Position numbers and translations under genes: made by a program
Part shown: one piece after another, positions 43,740-56,312 of the stretch
Layout of the letters: each line of letters begins with the position of its first letter
Numbering within the stretch: position 1 is the stretch's first letter
The notes under the pieces: model-generated
Databases searched by the model: none
Told to the model about the DNA's origin: nothing
The model's input: the letters and a program-made list of their open reading frames with translations, nothing else
Assembly: GCA_963576565.1 (NCBI GenBank)
Contig: OY755042.1
Location: forward strand, 6,348,372-6,412,371
Source of the DNA: Aspidapion aeneum
Taxonomy: Eukaryota > Arthropoda > Insecta > Coleoptera > Brentidae
Direction of reading: 5' to 3'
Length of the DNA stretch: 64,000 bases

Positions 43740-44190
43740 GGATAAAACACTAAGACCTTTTAAAGGAGAGATCAAATAGGTACTTACCTAATAAATAAAG
43801 ATCCGAAACATAAAAGAGGATTCAAAATTATATTAAAATGTGCGCAAATATTGATTTAGTTGCAAAAACGGTAATTTGTTTTGTAAAAAGCTCCGTCATA
43901 ATTTGTTTGACATAAACAGTCAAAACAACAATGAATAGAAAACATCAAAGCCCGGCTAAATCAAAAATATGTTCGTAACAAACAGATAGATATAGATTTA
44001 GAAGAAGACATCAATAAAAAGCAAGTAAAATAGTAAGCTAATGACTAATTAGTGCAGTGCCTCATTTTGGGAATCAATATCAATAAAAAAATTAGAGGAA
44101 GTGCGTGCCACTGTATGTACCACTCTACTCCCTTCCCGCCAATCAAAGTTTTGATGATGCGGTATCACTTTAATACAATATCAAGTATAG
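43740..44190. repeat. Dispersed repeat, copy 2 of 2
   Basis: Matches 20150-20640, with the GAAACG-type hairpin 'CTGAAGATGACGCGCAAGGC' following at 44215. Confidence 0.7.
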
Positions 44191-44312
44191 ACTTACGTTC
44201 TTTGTGTTTCTAGCACTGAAGATGACGCGCAAGGCGTCGAAACGTTGGCTGTTGAATTAGTCATTCAAAATAAAAGTCCAAAAAAGCTGAAAACTACCTT
44301 TTATTAAAACAA

Positions 44313-44708
44313 ACTATAATGTATGTTTTTATCTTCATGCACAGTTACCTTTAGGACAGTACCACACAAGTAATATTTTTACCAGAACTCTAATTTTTAA
44401 AATCTACCCCCCAACCCCCATTTTCTCGGCTTATGTCCGGTGGATTTTATTCATTTAAATGGGACCATCCAGAGCCAGAACCCAACCTATGTACCAAATT
44501 TTATTAAAATCGGGCAAGCAGTTTTTGTGTTATGCGAGTTGGTCGTTACAGACAGACACACAGAAATACAGATAGATGGCGCCGGCGCGACAAAAAAGTT
44601 TTAAAATCATCTGAAACGCAAAGATATATAATTGTTTTTGAAATTGAAGCATTCTAATTTTTGACATGATTACCATAGCTCACACTACTTATAGTATAGG
44701 TGTGAGCT
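44313..44708 (-). repeat. Hairpin-ended repeat, diverged copy F
   Basis: Right-hand portion only: 'TTGGTCGTTACAGACAGACA', 'AAACGCAAAGATATATAA' and the terminal hairpin ending 'GTGTGAGCT'. More diverged than copies A-E. Confidence 0.7.
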
Positions 44709-44896
44709 AAAATATTGTTTTTTTAAGCAGAAAAATACTTTACCTTTTATAAGGCTCCGATTTCTATTTCAAGTTTTTATCATCAGCGCAGAGATGGTCA
44801 TTTTAGTAAAGAACTAAGGCACCCATTTTAACAACAAAAAATGTATATTTGAACAATGGTGAAACCTAAGACTAGCTACTAAATAAATAAATTAAC

Positions 44897-45042
44897 TTAT
44901 TGAGACCTAATTAAAGAGTTTAAACTTTTTTCACAGTTTGAATAGCCCATGCCAACACCAAATCCACCTCCCATCAGCACTGGCCAACTTCTTCTTTTGA
45001 AGAAAAACAGAGAAAATGTGCCACCTAAGAGTAGCCCGGCAC
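44897..45042 (-). CDS. MIC10: MIC10/MINOS1, exon 2 (C-terminal)
   Basis: On the minus strand, acceptor 'TTTTAG' (45043-45048) is followed by 146 coding bases to TAA (44897-44899). It encodes residues 31-78. 'GAGLLLGGTFSLFFF' is the first membrane segment with its glycine-rich face, 'KRRSW' the short positively charged loop and 'GGGFGVGMGYSNC' the second segment with the GxGxGxG oligomerisation motif. MIC10 is the hairpin-shaped inner-membrane protein that oligomerises to bend cristae junctions within the MICOS complex. Phase joins exactly to exon 1 at 52577, giving 78 residues, the usual family length. No frame break. Confidence 0.9.
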
Positions 45043-46165
45043 CTAAAAGAATAAAATAAAAAATCTTTAATATTGATTTTATGTGTAAAAAGTTCCAACC
45101 TTATTAGCTAAACCAAGGCCAACAAAAAAATACACGCCATGACTCTGAAAAAATCAGCTGTTATCGTGGGCTGATTTTTACCTTGGCTTTATGGGAGAAT
45201 AGAGGTCTAATATATGTATATATACCGGGTGGGCCAAAAAAAATCGGGCAATTTTTTTTCTTTATAGCTTTTCAACTATTCAATCGATTTTAATGGGACA
45301 AACTGCACTGATAGAGAATTAATCAGAGTTTTGACTAAATATATCTGTTTGTCCGCCATCTCAAAATCAAAGATGGCGGATGAAATTAAAATAAACCCTT
45401 CAAATATGCTCGTTTATTCTTGTGTTGCGAACATGTTTTAATTATTTTTTTAAATTGGTGAAAAAGCTACATTCTTGCCACGCACAACAAGGTATGAACT
45501 AGCAAAATCGGTTTAGTAGTTCTAAAAAAAAATATTTTTGTTTCAACCATTATTTTGCATATTATACGATTGCCTTGCCAATCATGTCTGCATTTATTTC
45601 CTTATAACTTCATTACTACTAAACCGATTTTGATTAAATAAAAAACATCCACATGAGAGATGAAACATGAGAATTGAATGTTTTTTAAAGATCATGAACA
45701 AAATTTATCGCCATCTTAAAATTTAAGATGGCGGACAGAATCATACTTGAGTCTTAAAAATGGCGTGTTTATTCTTATTTTCCGAAAATGTTGTGTACTT
45801 TTCCTCACACAACGACGTATAAATTAATAAAATCGGTGTGGTGGTTTTTAAAACATCTATTTTTGTTTCAACCATTGTTTTACAGATTCTACGATTGCAT
45901 TGCCAATTATCTAAATAAGTCCTTTAAAGGAAAAAAACATCGGTGGTTATAAGGCCATGGCCCCCCCATAAGCAATATTTTTGTGCAGAAAGTAACAGTA
46001 GTAACTTTGACACAGGTGTTTTTGGTTATTTTTTAAGCATATGGAACTAAAAATAAAGTGATGAATCTTATGCAACGGTTTGGGGGGGGGGGGGGCATAT
46101 TCATAATTAGGTACTCATTGGGATCAACAACCAACCTCTCAACCTGTTAGGAAGTAAGTTGGTAA
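45043..46165. other. MIC10 intron, distal part
   Basis: No gene. 'ACCGGGTGGGCCAAAAAAAA' at 45225 looks like an element tip. Related words recur across 45280-45900, such as 'CGATTTTAATGGGACAAAC', 'AAACCGATTTTGATTAAA' and 'AAGATGGCGGA'. Confidence 0.6.
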
Positions 46166-46169
46166 TTTT

Positions 46170-48000
46170 TGCAATTTACGGACGCCCCTGGAGAGTTTTC
46201 TATACTATGAGTCACATTTTGTGACACACTGTTTAAAAGGACATTTTATTATCGGGCCCGCCGCCGAAGCCATAAAAGGTCGAAAAAAAATCGACAAAAC
46301 AAAATATTAAAAATACAAATTTACCGTATCAAGTCGAATTGACCTGTCCAGTCGATGTGGACCCGCGGCCGTACTTTCGATCTTTTGTACTTTTGATCTT
46401 TTGTACTTTCGACCTTTTGTACTTTCGACCTTTTGAACTTTCGACCTTTTGTTTTTTGATCTTTTGTACTTTCGACCTTTTGTATTTTCGACCTTTTGTA
46501 CTTTCGACCTTACTTTTTCGACCTTTTATCCGCCGCTCTTTATTATCCACCGAAAAGCTAATAAGACACAAAATTGATTAATTTGGATTGATCTTAAATA
46601 ATTTCTTTAAATTAAGAACACCACTGGAGCGGTAAATATAAAATAACTTCCACTTTGTTATACATCATTTGAAAGGAAATTTTATTGGCTATGACGAAGT
46701 GAAGAACACATTTTTTGATAAAGAGCTTGGTTTTTAAGAAAATTGAATAAAACGTATGTTTTTTTTAATGATTTGTTGAAATCACCCCCATTGACGGACG
46801 TCGCTGGAGAGTTTGCTATAAGTCAAACCCCACCGAGTTATACATTTTTAAAAAGGGAATTTTCCTGTCTACAAAAAAGTATAGAAGAAGTTTTTTCAGG
46901 TAGGTATTCGTGGGTAGAGGACAGACCAAAAAGAAACTAAGGTACCTTTGGCAACGTTTCGGATTTAATTAATCCTTTTTCAAGCCTCAGATAGAAATGT
47001 TTCTTCATGTGAAGCTTAGTTTTTGAGAAAATTAGATAAAACGTGTAGCAAAAATGGTTTATTTTCTGTTTTTTCAAAATTAATTTAATTTACGGATGCC
47101 CCTGAAGTTTTATTTATAAAACCGATTTCATCATGTTATACGTCATTTTGAAGGAAATTTTATTGAGTATACCAAAATGTAATACATGGTTTTCAGTAGA
47201 TATTAGTTTTTAAAAAAATTAAATAAATCTTGGAAAAAACATAGGTATTTTTTCAACTTTTTTTAATTACTTCAATTAACGGACGCCACTGGAGAGCTTG
47301 TTATTAGTCAAACTTTATTAAGTTATACCATGTTGAAAAGGGAATTTTATTGTCTACAATAAAGTATATACATTTTTCTTTTAGAAGCTTAGTTTTTAAG
47401 AAAATTTGAAAAAACCTCAAACTTTCAGATTTAGTAGGTATAAATTATGAACCTTTTTGAAGTATTTATCATAACATTAACCTCACTTTGTAATATATCA
47501 TTTAAAAAGAAATTGTCTTATCCTCAATAAAGAATAAAGGCACATTATTTTCAGAAAATCTTAGAAAAGATATTTAATATGCAAGAGAAACTGATTATTT
47601 CAGTTATTTTTGAAAATAAGTTTATATTAGTACGCCCCTGAAGCCTTAAATATGGCAACAACCCGACATTTCAATAAAGTTTTTAAAAGAAAATGTGATG
47701 TTCTACAATAAAGTGTACTACATATTTTTTCATAAAAAGTGTAGTTTTTGAGAAAATTTTCAAAAACCTATAATAAACATGTTTTTTCTAAATAATCCCA
47801 ATTTACGTACGCCACTGAAGAGCTATTTGCTTTTCCTAACCTTATTGACCAATACATCGTTGGACAGGGAATTTTATTCTCCACAAAAAACTGTTCTTTG
47901 CAATTTTTGATAAAGAGGTTAGTTTTCGAGAAAATTGCATAAAACTGAAAAAAAAAACAGGTTTTTGGGGGTTTGGGAGGGATTTTCTCCGTCCCTGTTT
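46170..48000. repeat. Degenerate tandem repeat in MIC10 intron
   Basis: About eight diverged units built on 'ACGGACGCCACTGGAGAG' ... 'GGGAATTTTATTGTCTAC' ... 'GCTTAGTTTTTAAGAAAAT', spaced roughly 170-200 bases. Another such unit is at 60230-60440. Confidence 0.7.
46375..46515. repeat. 15-bp minisatellite
   Basis: About nine units of 'CTTTTGTACTTTCGA'. Fifteen is a multiple of three, which gives frames on both strands; no gene is implied. Confidence 0.85.
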
Positions 48001-48128
48001 TTTGAGTTGGCAACAGAGATATTCGGATTCAGCGGGGTCAAATTAGGGGGAAATGGTCTGTTGCCAAAAAGTAATATGATTTGCTTCTAGACCGAAAACG
48101 GAAAGCCTTTTAAAATAATATGCTCTAA

Positions 48129-48447
48129 CTAATAACCCAATCCCGCAATAATTCTCACAGCACGTCTCTGCATAGCAAAAACCCTGTGTGCACTAGAGTG
48201 GCCCCAAACAAGCAAAGCATAGCTAAGATGCGAGTGAAAGACAGCAAAGTAGGATTGTTTAAGAATTCTTGAAGACACACACATTGACAAATTCCTCATC
48301 CCACAGCAATTTTTGATCAAGAGCAACCCCAAGGAACACAACCATCTGTCATCAACTCTGTTCTTTTTTGTAAAAAAACATAGTTTTGGGTTTTGGCTTT
48401 ATTCAAGAAGAGTTTGTTAGTTGAAAACCATTGCTTGGCCCTCGCCT
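48129..48447 (-). pseudogene. LINE reverse transcriptase C-terminal fragment
   Basis: Minus-strand similarity to the end of a CR1/Jockey-like RT: 'WFSTNKLFLNKAKTQ' near 48420, 'LGVALDQKLLWDE' after frame changes, then 'AVFHSHLSYALLVWGHSS' and 'MQRRAVRIIAGL' (48341-48129). Frameshifted. Distinct from the adjacent fragment, which has its own version of the first motif. Confidence 0.7.
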
Positions 48448-48785
48448 ATGCTGTTTCGTCCTTATGGGACTCCTCAGAACACTGCTGGTCAATGTGACAA
48501 ATCTTGCGAAGTTAATTAGACGGTTTTGTCTCTAATCAAATATAAATAGTGAGAAAACTATAGCAAGAAGCGTCATCTTACCATAAGGACGAAACAGTTA
48601 ACTGTCAACACTTATTAGGTGTCCATTAGATCTTGGACCCCCGTGAGGTTTAGCTTTCAGGCTACCCTCGGAAAAATATGAGTGAAACAAAAACTCCTTT
48701 TTGCCCGATTAGCCACGAAACTTGTTTGATTTTTAAATTCACGGGTACGAAATTCCACGTTTGCCAGTCTATATTAGTTGTGTAA
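48448..48785. repeat. Dispersed repeat with TTCGTCCTTATGG, copy 2
   Basis: It separates two LINE fragments. 'CTGTTTCGTCCTTATGG' and 'CCATAAGGACGAAACAG' are inverted ends about 110 bases apart, followed by sequence shared with 21420-21500. Confidence 0.65.
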
Positions 48786-48789
48786 TGTT

Positions 48790-49487
48790 GTTTTACATTA
48801 CACACTTTTTGTGGGAAAGAATCATTGAAAGCAGAACCAAGTAGAGTTTAAGATCATGTTAGTCCCTGATCTATATATAGCCAAGAAGTTTAGAATCCTT
48901 AACCTGTTCAAGTTAATTTGGAAATCGGGTATTGTTCTACGCTTGGAGAAAGTTAGACAGTAAGTTTTAGATACATTTATGATAAGTTTATTTTTAGTGC
49001 ACCAAGTATCAAAGGCCTTAAGAATTTTATGTGAAATGTCTAGAAGCTCTTTGAAGGTTTCTGCAGTGATAACAATGGTAGAGTCATCAGCATAAAAAAT
49101 AATTTTAATTTTTTGGGTATGCTGTTCTAAAAATTCTGCCAAATCATTGATAAAAGCTATAAAAAGTATTGGGGATAAAACACTACCTTGAGGTACTCCA
49201 TATTGTACACTGTATTCCTGAGAACCAATTCTTACATCAATTTTTCGTCCTGTAAGTAGAGATTTGATCCATAAATGTAAAGGTTCTCTTATTCCCATTT
49301 CCCAATTTTTTTAGAAGTTCACTATTGATGCAGTCAAAAGTTCGTGTTAAATTGAAGAACAATGCTAAAGTAATATTACCACTAACAATTCACTTATAGA
49401 TAAAATCGGTTAGTTTAAAGGCTGCAGTTGTTGTAGAAAATTCGTTTTGGAAGCCATGTTGAGATGAAGAAAGTAGTTTATCAAAGT
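48790..49487 (-). pseudogene. LINE reverse transcriptase palm domain
   Basis: Minus strand. Upstream 'LLSSSQHGFQNEFSTTTAAF' (about 49480-49420) carries the RT HGF motif; then the 158-codon frame 49298-48822 has 'YGVPQGSVLSPILF', the catalytic 'IFYADDS' and 'WCTKNKLIINVSKT'. Frame changes occur between these blocks. A CR1/Jockey-type RT by motif style. Confidence 0.8.
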
Positions 49488-51990
49488 TCAAAATTTCTTT
49501 ATTCAGAAGAACCTATCAAAAGTTTACAATACACAACTATAAATAAACTAAAGTAGGTTAAACGAATTGAAGTCAGTTCAAATTACATCATATTTAAAAT
49601 TGTTAAAATTATTAAAATCACAAAAAAAACTATTCAAATCACAAAAATACAAATATAAAAAAACAAGATTTGGTTTTAAAAACTGTCACTGTTAAAATTA
49701 CATGTAAAAGCATTAAAACTTATATTAGAACTTATTTTCTAAGTACTCCTCAATACTGTCTATTGTTGAAAAATTTCATGCATGCATATGTGAGAAGTTT
49801 TTCTGTTTTGGTCACTGATAGTTTGTATGTCTGGTGTTGTGTGAGTTGTCACTCAAAAACTCTATAAATTTATCTTTATGTCTGAAAAGAAATATTATAG
49901 ACTCGTACACATACAGTCCAGGGGCAGTCAAAATATTGAGATCTCTGATCCAACATGACTCAGACCAAGTCATACCAAGTAGCAAATGTACTGCCCTTTT
50001 TTGTGTTTTGAAAATTAGGTTTTTAGTCTCACTTGAGCCTCCCCAAAAAATTATCCCAAATCGAAGATGTGACTGAAAGTTTGCAAAATATATTGTACTC
50101 AAATAGTTCAAATCTAAGTACTTTCTCATAATGTGCAAAGAATAGCAAGATTTATTTAATTTCTTATTTAACTCTTGTATATGTAATGTCCAGTCAAGAT
50201 TTTGGTTTACATACATTCCTAAAAACTTTATCTGTTAGGTTTACTTCAGTTGAATTTAAGTTTAAATTTTCAGGATAATTTTTATTGCTTTGTTGTATTC
50301 TGAAGACCATATATTGATTTTTTTCTTCAATTATAATTAGCTTATTTTTTGAACAGCATTGTTCTGCATTTCTTAAAGCAGTTGCTGAAGCATTTATCAG
50401 ACCTACAAGATCCTCAGAGGTCACATGGGTATTCAAGTCATCTGCATAATTTACAAGGCTAGTACTCACATTGTTCATTTCTCCTGAAAAGTCATTTATG
50501 TATGCTTGTTTTCTTCCAGTTAAAAACAATTTTGTCCAATCTTTTCTTTTTCTCCCTTACTCCATACAACTTTTACTTTTGTAAAAGTATTGAATGATCT
50601 AGGCTATCAAATGCCTTGCTCTAGTCTAAGAACATACCCATAGAAAACTTTCTATTCTCCAAGCTTTTCACTATCTTCTCTAGAAAGTAATACACTGCAG
50701 TTTCAATACTTTTCCCTTTTAGGGAATGCTGCCATGTTTTATGAACTCATTAATTTTTATAAAAAAATTCTAGTAATCTAGAACACATACCATGCTTAAA
50801 AATTTTGGAAAAAGGGGAAGTAAGACTAATTGGTCTGTAGTTATTTAGATCTGTTGGATCATCCTTCTTATAAAGACATTTCAGCAAGGAGAGCTTAGGA
50901 CCCTGTGGAAAGATTCCCGTTTTGTATGAATTATTAATGATGTAAGTTAAAGGTTCAGCTAGTTGAAAGTTGCAGTGTTTTATTACATTATTTGAGATCT
51001 GATCAAAGCCTGCACTGTATTAATTTTTTAGGTTTTTAATTGTTTATAGTTTTAATAACTGAAATGGGTTTTAAGAATATTGTTTAGGTGCTTAAAGTTA
51101 TTCTTGAGGAGAAAGAAATGTTCGGTAAACTTTTCTGTTACAGAATTTATTGAAAGAATATTAAACTGGTTTGCTATATGTAAAGGTTCCCCCTGTAGTT
51201 GAAATTGTAATTTACCCTCTGTTGACTCTTTAATTTCTCTAATAATCTGCCATACAGACTTTGATTTGTTATCAGTATTTTCTATTCTTTGCACATAATA
51301 ATGTTTTCTTGATTCAGATAGTAATTTGTTATATTTGTTTTTACTTTCACAGTAAAGATCTATAATTTTCATTTGTTTCTTTTAATGTAAATAGTACATC
51401 GAGTTCATTTTTTTGTAATTATTATTTCAGGAAAAACATATTCACTTTTAATTGCTTTACCATCTCGAACATAAAAAGTTTTTTGAGAAAAACATTGGTC
51501 AAAAAGAGGCATCAGGATAGCCATAAAGCACTACTGCTTATTTACATTACTCTCTTCAATCTCAAAGACATCTGCCCAACTTTGTTTGCTAAGTGCATGT
51601 TTAAACATGTCTTTACTACAATTAGAAAAGGTTCGTTTCACATGTTATGTCCTATTATGTCTAAAATTGTCACCTGTGACTTGAAATGTCAATATTTGTC
51701 CCTCATGGTCTCTCTATGTCTAAACAATTTGTATGTATATTATCAATACAACTTCATTTACTTCTTGAGATTCTTGTTGCCTCTAAAACAGAGAGGAAGA
51801 ATAGAAAAAGAATATAGCATATCTAGAAATTCATTTGTAAAATCATCTTTCTGTAACAAATCTATGTTAAAATTGCCTGCTAAAAAAATATTACATTTTT
51901 CATTAAAAATTAAACTTACTAAATTTGGCATTCTGTATATGCTCAAAATTACATATTTTTCTACTCCATAACAAAGTTCAATCGCCAAGC
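49488..51990 (-). pseudogene. LINE ORF2, nearly full span but broken
   Basis: Minus strand, in order from 51990: endonuclease piece 'FLAGNFNIDLLQKDDF' (51988-51758); inter-domain region (51372-51052, 'RKHYYVQRIENTDNKSKSVW'); degraded RT fingers (51050-50530); RT palm with 'NYADDL' (50529-50194); thumb/C-terminal part 'YFANFQSHLRFGIIFWG' (50216-49812). It ends in an AT-rich 3' UTR at about 49490. Stops and frameshifts occur between segments. By order it is one element that landed inside another LINE. Confidence 0.75.
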
Positions 51991-52029
51991 ACTCTTTATA
52001 TTTATTTAAAAAAAGATTAAGGATAATTT

Positions 52030-52420
52030 ACAATGACTTTTTCAAATAATTAACCCAGTGATTGATCTGTAGTTTTCTACTAAAGTTGCACAGCCTTTTT
52101 TATGAAGTGGTATGACATGACCTAGTTTTAGATATTCTGGGAAAGTTCCAGAAGTCAGTGACATATTTATGAGATAAAAAAGGGGTGTTTTAATGTGCTG
52201 CCATATTTGTTCCAAGACTAGACACGAATGTCATGAATGCTACTACATGCTTTTTTGTTTTTTAGCTGCTTTAATGCTCGAAATAAGTCTTCCTCTGATA
52301 TAAAGTTAATAAGAAATATTTATTTGACCTTGATTTAAACATACCATTTAATTTTTTACTATTATGTATTTGCATGGAGAATGCAGATTCACATGACTTT
52401 GTGACTGTATTTTTCTTATA
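52030..52420 (-). pseudogene. LINE reverse transcriptase N-terminal fragment
   Basis: The minus strand reads 'MSLTSGTFPEYLKLGHVIPL' then 'HKKG' and 'NYRSITGLI', the first RT motifs. It probably continues the element resumed at 49487, the LINE at 49488-51990 having inserted between them. Confidence 0.65.
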
Positions 52421-52576
52421 CAAATTTACAGACACTTATGCTACTTTTGAATCTTTTACAAATTGGGATATATGCGTTTTGAAGTTAACAAATGGATGAC
52501 AAACTTTTAAGATATTACCTAATAATTGTATAAATCCTGAAAAAAGGAAAGACATGGAAATCTACTAAAAACTTAC

Positions 52577-52667
52577 CAAACTTTATAAAGGTATCCGAAA
52601 TACATGTATCCCATTTGTTACCGAGCTCTTCCTCCACAAAAGTACCTTTAGCCACTTGGGTAGACAT
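52577..52667 (-). CDS. MIC10: MIC10/MINOS1, exon 1 (N-terminal)
   Basis: ATG at 52667 on the minus strand, 30 codons plus one base, ending in donor 'GTAAGT' (52571-52576). The segment 'EEELGNKWDTCISDTFIKF' is the conserved intermembrane-space N-terminus of MIC10. Splicing over 7534 bases to 45042 completes a 78-residue protein. The in-frame extension upstream to 52877 is probably 5' UTR, because the family begins at this methionine. Confidence 0.9.
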
Positions 52668-52669
52668 TA

Positions 52670-54780
52670 TAAAAATATAAAATCTTGGGAAAAAATTTAT
52701 CTTTTCCAAAATTTTGAAAATGTCAAAAAGAAGTGTGGTTAGGGACAAATTACAGATTTTTGTGGAACAATACGTCAGGGACGGAATAAGGTGTGGTTGG
52801 TTCGGTCGGTTAGGGTCTACCGGTGAGTGCTTTAATTTCATTGGTAAATTAGCAACAACAGGCCAGAGCCACTGCATTCTAAACTAAATTAAAGCTTTGC
52901 AGGGCTTACAATACAAAATTGTACATTGTCAACAATGCTTGGGTCAAAATTGCAACTAACATTTCAGTGGCGTCCGTTTTCGTAATTTTTTAAGACACAC
53001 AAATACAACTGCTGGTAAAAATAAGATTTCCTACAAAACCCTACAGGCGGGTACTCATTAGCGAACCTCGAGCCACGATCAAGATTTATTCGTTAGTATG
53101 GACGCCAGTACGACCGCATTAGTCGAGGCTCGCAGCGCGATATCGATATCTTAAATTAAAACAAAGTACCCACCTAATTTGAGACATAAATAGACATCTC
53201 TATACAGTTCTTGAAAAAGTGTTCCTACATAAAATGTATAAATAAATTTTTTAAATTAAAAAACATATAAAAAAATTTGTTAAAAATATTTGAAATAGTT
53301 TACTTGTAAGAAAATAGTAAGATGTCAATTCAATTTTTTTTCTTAAATTGCGAATATCTCAAAAACTAATCTATTAATTTTTGAAATTATATCAATGCTC
53401 TAAAGGAATGAAAAAAAACTCTTTTAAACATGTTATCACTTGACTCACTTTAAAAAATAAGAATAACATGTCCAAGGAATTTTTCAAAAATTTACTTTCA
53501 ATACTCAATGGCATCCCGTATACGTTTTGTGTGAGCCACCCTGTATATTACTTTAAATTAAAAGTTTTACCTCTTTATAAAATCTATAAAGAAGCTTTGA
53601 TAATGATGATAATGATAACGTAAATGATGACACGTATGTTTTATCGCTCCACTTGTTTTGTAAAAGGAGTTTTTAATATTTTTTATTATAAATATTTATA
53701 TAAATATATTTTATTTATCTCACTATACTGATATCGGTATTTACCACTTATGATTGGACAAGCTTACCTATGCACGTATTAACGCTAAAAACTGCACATA
53801 ACAGATGTGGCTTTACTCGGGCGTTGCGATCTCTGTATTAGAAGATGTTGAAGGTATACGAACAATTCACGCGCGCTCGCTTTAGGCGCCTCTTGCTGTA
53901 GATATTTAGGAGTTACAAACTGGTAACGGTAATGACGCTCTACCAGAGTACGCGTATAAAATGTTATTTAATAAAAAAATAAAAATAATATTTGTTTTTA
54001 ACAAACGGCGATAATTATATATATAAACATTAAACTAGACTTGCCGCAGTTCTTATGGTATAATAGGTTTTTTATTTTAGAGCAAACCTCTAACAGATCA
54101 TCGTAACATAGTATGACGTTTGGGCCAGTCTTACACAAATATTAACAATAAATAGCAACTTCAGCATCAAACGATAGAGTAATATTTGAGGCAATTTTAT
54201 TTGTACAAGAAAAATAACTAATATACGAAATACTTGTAACATGAAAGGAAAGGGGTCCCCTGTTTCAATAATGACCTATACATGTTCTATGGGTTATTTT
54301 GTCTGGTTAAGGCAATTTTTTTTACGCTGCGGCTTGTGCGAGTCGGGCTTAGTGACGGATCCTGGAGAGGAGGGGCAGAGGGTTCCGCCCCCCTCCCCCT
54401 CCTTGACATAAAGCTTATAATTTTAAGGTCCAAAAAAAATAACCAATGCATAGTCTGCAAATTTTTTCGAAATATAAAATTTTTCAAAAATTTTCGCTAA
54501 AATATATTTTTTTCAAATTTTGACGCAAAATTTAAATGATTTTTTTAATGATTCTAAATGGCGGAACTAAAATCTAGAAAATAAAAAAAATAAGGTAAAC
54601 GGTTCTATTTTCAATCGTTTGCTGTAGTGAGAACTAGAAAATAAGAACAATAAAAATGTGGGCCGAATAGAAACCCTTAATAACACTATATAATTAAAAA
54701 AGGTGTCTTGGTAAATATGGTTCCAAGCCTATGAAATAATTTCAAATTCACCCCTCGTTTTTATTTTAGTTTGTTTAGTC
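52670..54780. other. Interval upstream of MIC10, no gene recognised
   Basis: It should contain the MIC10 promoter. A CAGGGTGG-type tip ('CCACCCTGTATA') lies at 53537-53549 without a clear partner. A GC-rich patch, 'CTCCTTGACATAAAGC' with G/C runs, lies at 54355-54415. Confidence 0.5.
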
Positions 54781-54784
54781 AGGT

Positions 54785-55480
54785 TTGTGTACTAAAATTA
54801 TGTTCTGGTTTTTGAAACAGCTTTTATTTTTTCTTACAGATCGTGTTTGTTTTATTTCAAAAATGGAGTTATTTGAAGAATGGCGGAAACATAGGATAGA
54901 GCGCATTTCTCGTTTAGTTGATTTTATTATAAAGAAATTTTATTTTTTTGGATGTGACTGGAATCATAGCAAAGTATACAGAAAAAATTTTAAGTGAACA
55001 GTTTAAAAAAAAAGTTTTTCAGAGAGCGCAGAAATAGAATTAACTATTATAATGTATCACCCATGTGCTACCTCATCATCTTTTGGGGGTCGGCCCAAAA
55101 GGAAATTTAAGGACATGTCTTTCAAAACCAGAAAACATAGAATGGAAGACTTAGAGGATCATAAAGTGACAGTGAATTGATCATAGCCGCTGAAGTATCA
55201 AATCGTTTATCGCGTCACAGAAACTTTGCCACTTCGCTAGAGAAATTTGGAAAGATTCAGAAAAGAAGAAACCTGATGATGTTATTTGTAGTGGAAGCAA
55301 TTGAACAGTGATAAAGCGTTAGCCTTTTACGTAGACTCCAAATATACTAGTCACTCTTATAAACAGACAAGACTCCCTTTGTAATGCATTAAAAAAAAAC
55401 CTAAAACAATGATTAAGTGTAATACAAGACTACATTCTCTTACCAATAGTGTTACCTAATTTATGAACGGCCCGTTTATA
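54785..55480 (+). pseudogene. Broken ORF of unknown transposon-like protein
   Basis: Three pieces in different frames: 'MELFEEWRKHRIERISRL' (from 54863); a 43-codon frame 55052-55183 with 'GGRPKRKFKDMSFKTRKHRM'; then 'ELIIAAEVSNRLSRHRNFAT' (about 55176-55250) and 'ALAFYVDSKYTSHSYKQTR' (about 55320-55375). 'GRPxKxF...SxRxKxR' followed by a helical region is seen in many uncharacterised, repeat-encoded insect proteins. The family name is unknown to me. Dead by frameshift. Confidence 0.45.
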
Positions 55481-56288
55481 TTATATATATTGTTTTATAA
55501 GAATACAGTAAAAAATAGTATGAAAATTGCATTAGTTTTTAAAAAATTCAAAAAATATTAGTTGTTCATATCATATCTAACTTTTGTTTACAATCAGCTG
55601 GACCACCAGTGTCGTGAAATTCGACATATATTTCTAAGATGCGAACACCGGTCTATTCTATTCACCGTGGCCCCGAACCGTGTTCTGTCACTGAACCGGT
55701 GTGATCTGGAGATGACGATTGCACCGACATCTCTAGTAACTCAAACGTCAAAAAAATGATTTTTGCTCACCTAATTTACCCGCGGGTTATAAATGTTTTC
55801 TGTCCTTATTCATTGGTTTAATACAAAGAAAGAGCGACGATGGGCTAAGGCAAATTATCTTTTGCAAACGATTTAATATTCAAATCTAACCAAAAAGTCG
55901 AATGGTTTTGATTTTTCCAAGCCGTACACTATCAAATTGTTGTGTAGTGAAAAAGTGGTAAAAAAGTCCGTGTGTTCTGTGTATAAAACCAAAAATTAAA
56001 CTGCAAACCAACACGTCTTATAATAAAAAGCTGCAAATTCAGGTCTCCACGATAAGATTTTATGATGATTAAATGCCTGTTATGAGCTTCATCCTCTCCC
56101 CTATTTGTGATCTTTCTTGGCCTTCTTTGATTCTTGCTCCGTCTTGGAATCAGCCACTGAAAAGCCCACAAAACAATAGAATCCAGAACTATGGAAGGTA
56201 AGAAGTCAAGATCTAAATGCTAGTAAAAAAATTATTTCACATTCACATCATTCATGGGCAACAAAATGTAAACATGCTGGTGAAGGAG
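55481..56288. other. Interval with no recognised gene
   Basis: Short frames only (55562, 56171 minus). No family resemblance that I can defend. Confidence 0.45.
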
Positions 56289-56312
56289 GAGGCACTAGAG
56301 TCCGTGTATGTT
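56289..56312. repeat. Single-sided relic of the TAGAGTCC palindrome
   Basis: 'TAGAGTCCGTGTATGTTGAC' repeats the first 20 bases of the 34-bp palindrome at 4748 with one change, without the second arm. Confidence 0.6.

Noticed and set aside
46329..46581. Basic repeated ORFs (KYKRSKVQK type) on both strands
   Set aside because: Translation of a 15-bp minisatellite, open in all in-phase frames.
52668..52877. N-terminal extension of MIC10
   Set aside because: The open frame continues upstream of the ATG at 52667, but the family starts there and the extension has no family resemblance.
55932..56171. Basic minus-strand ORF as a LINE C-terminus
   Set aside because: The short 'RRSKNQRRPRK' stretch recalls LINE tails, but no second motif supports it.
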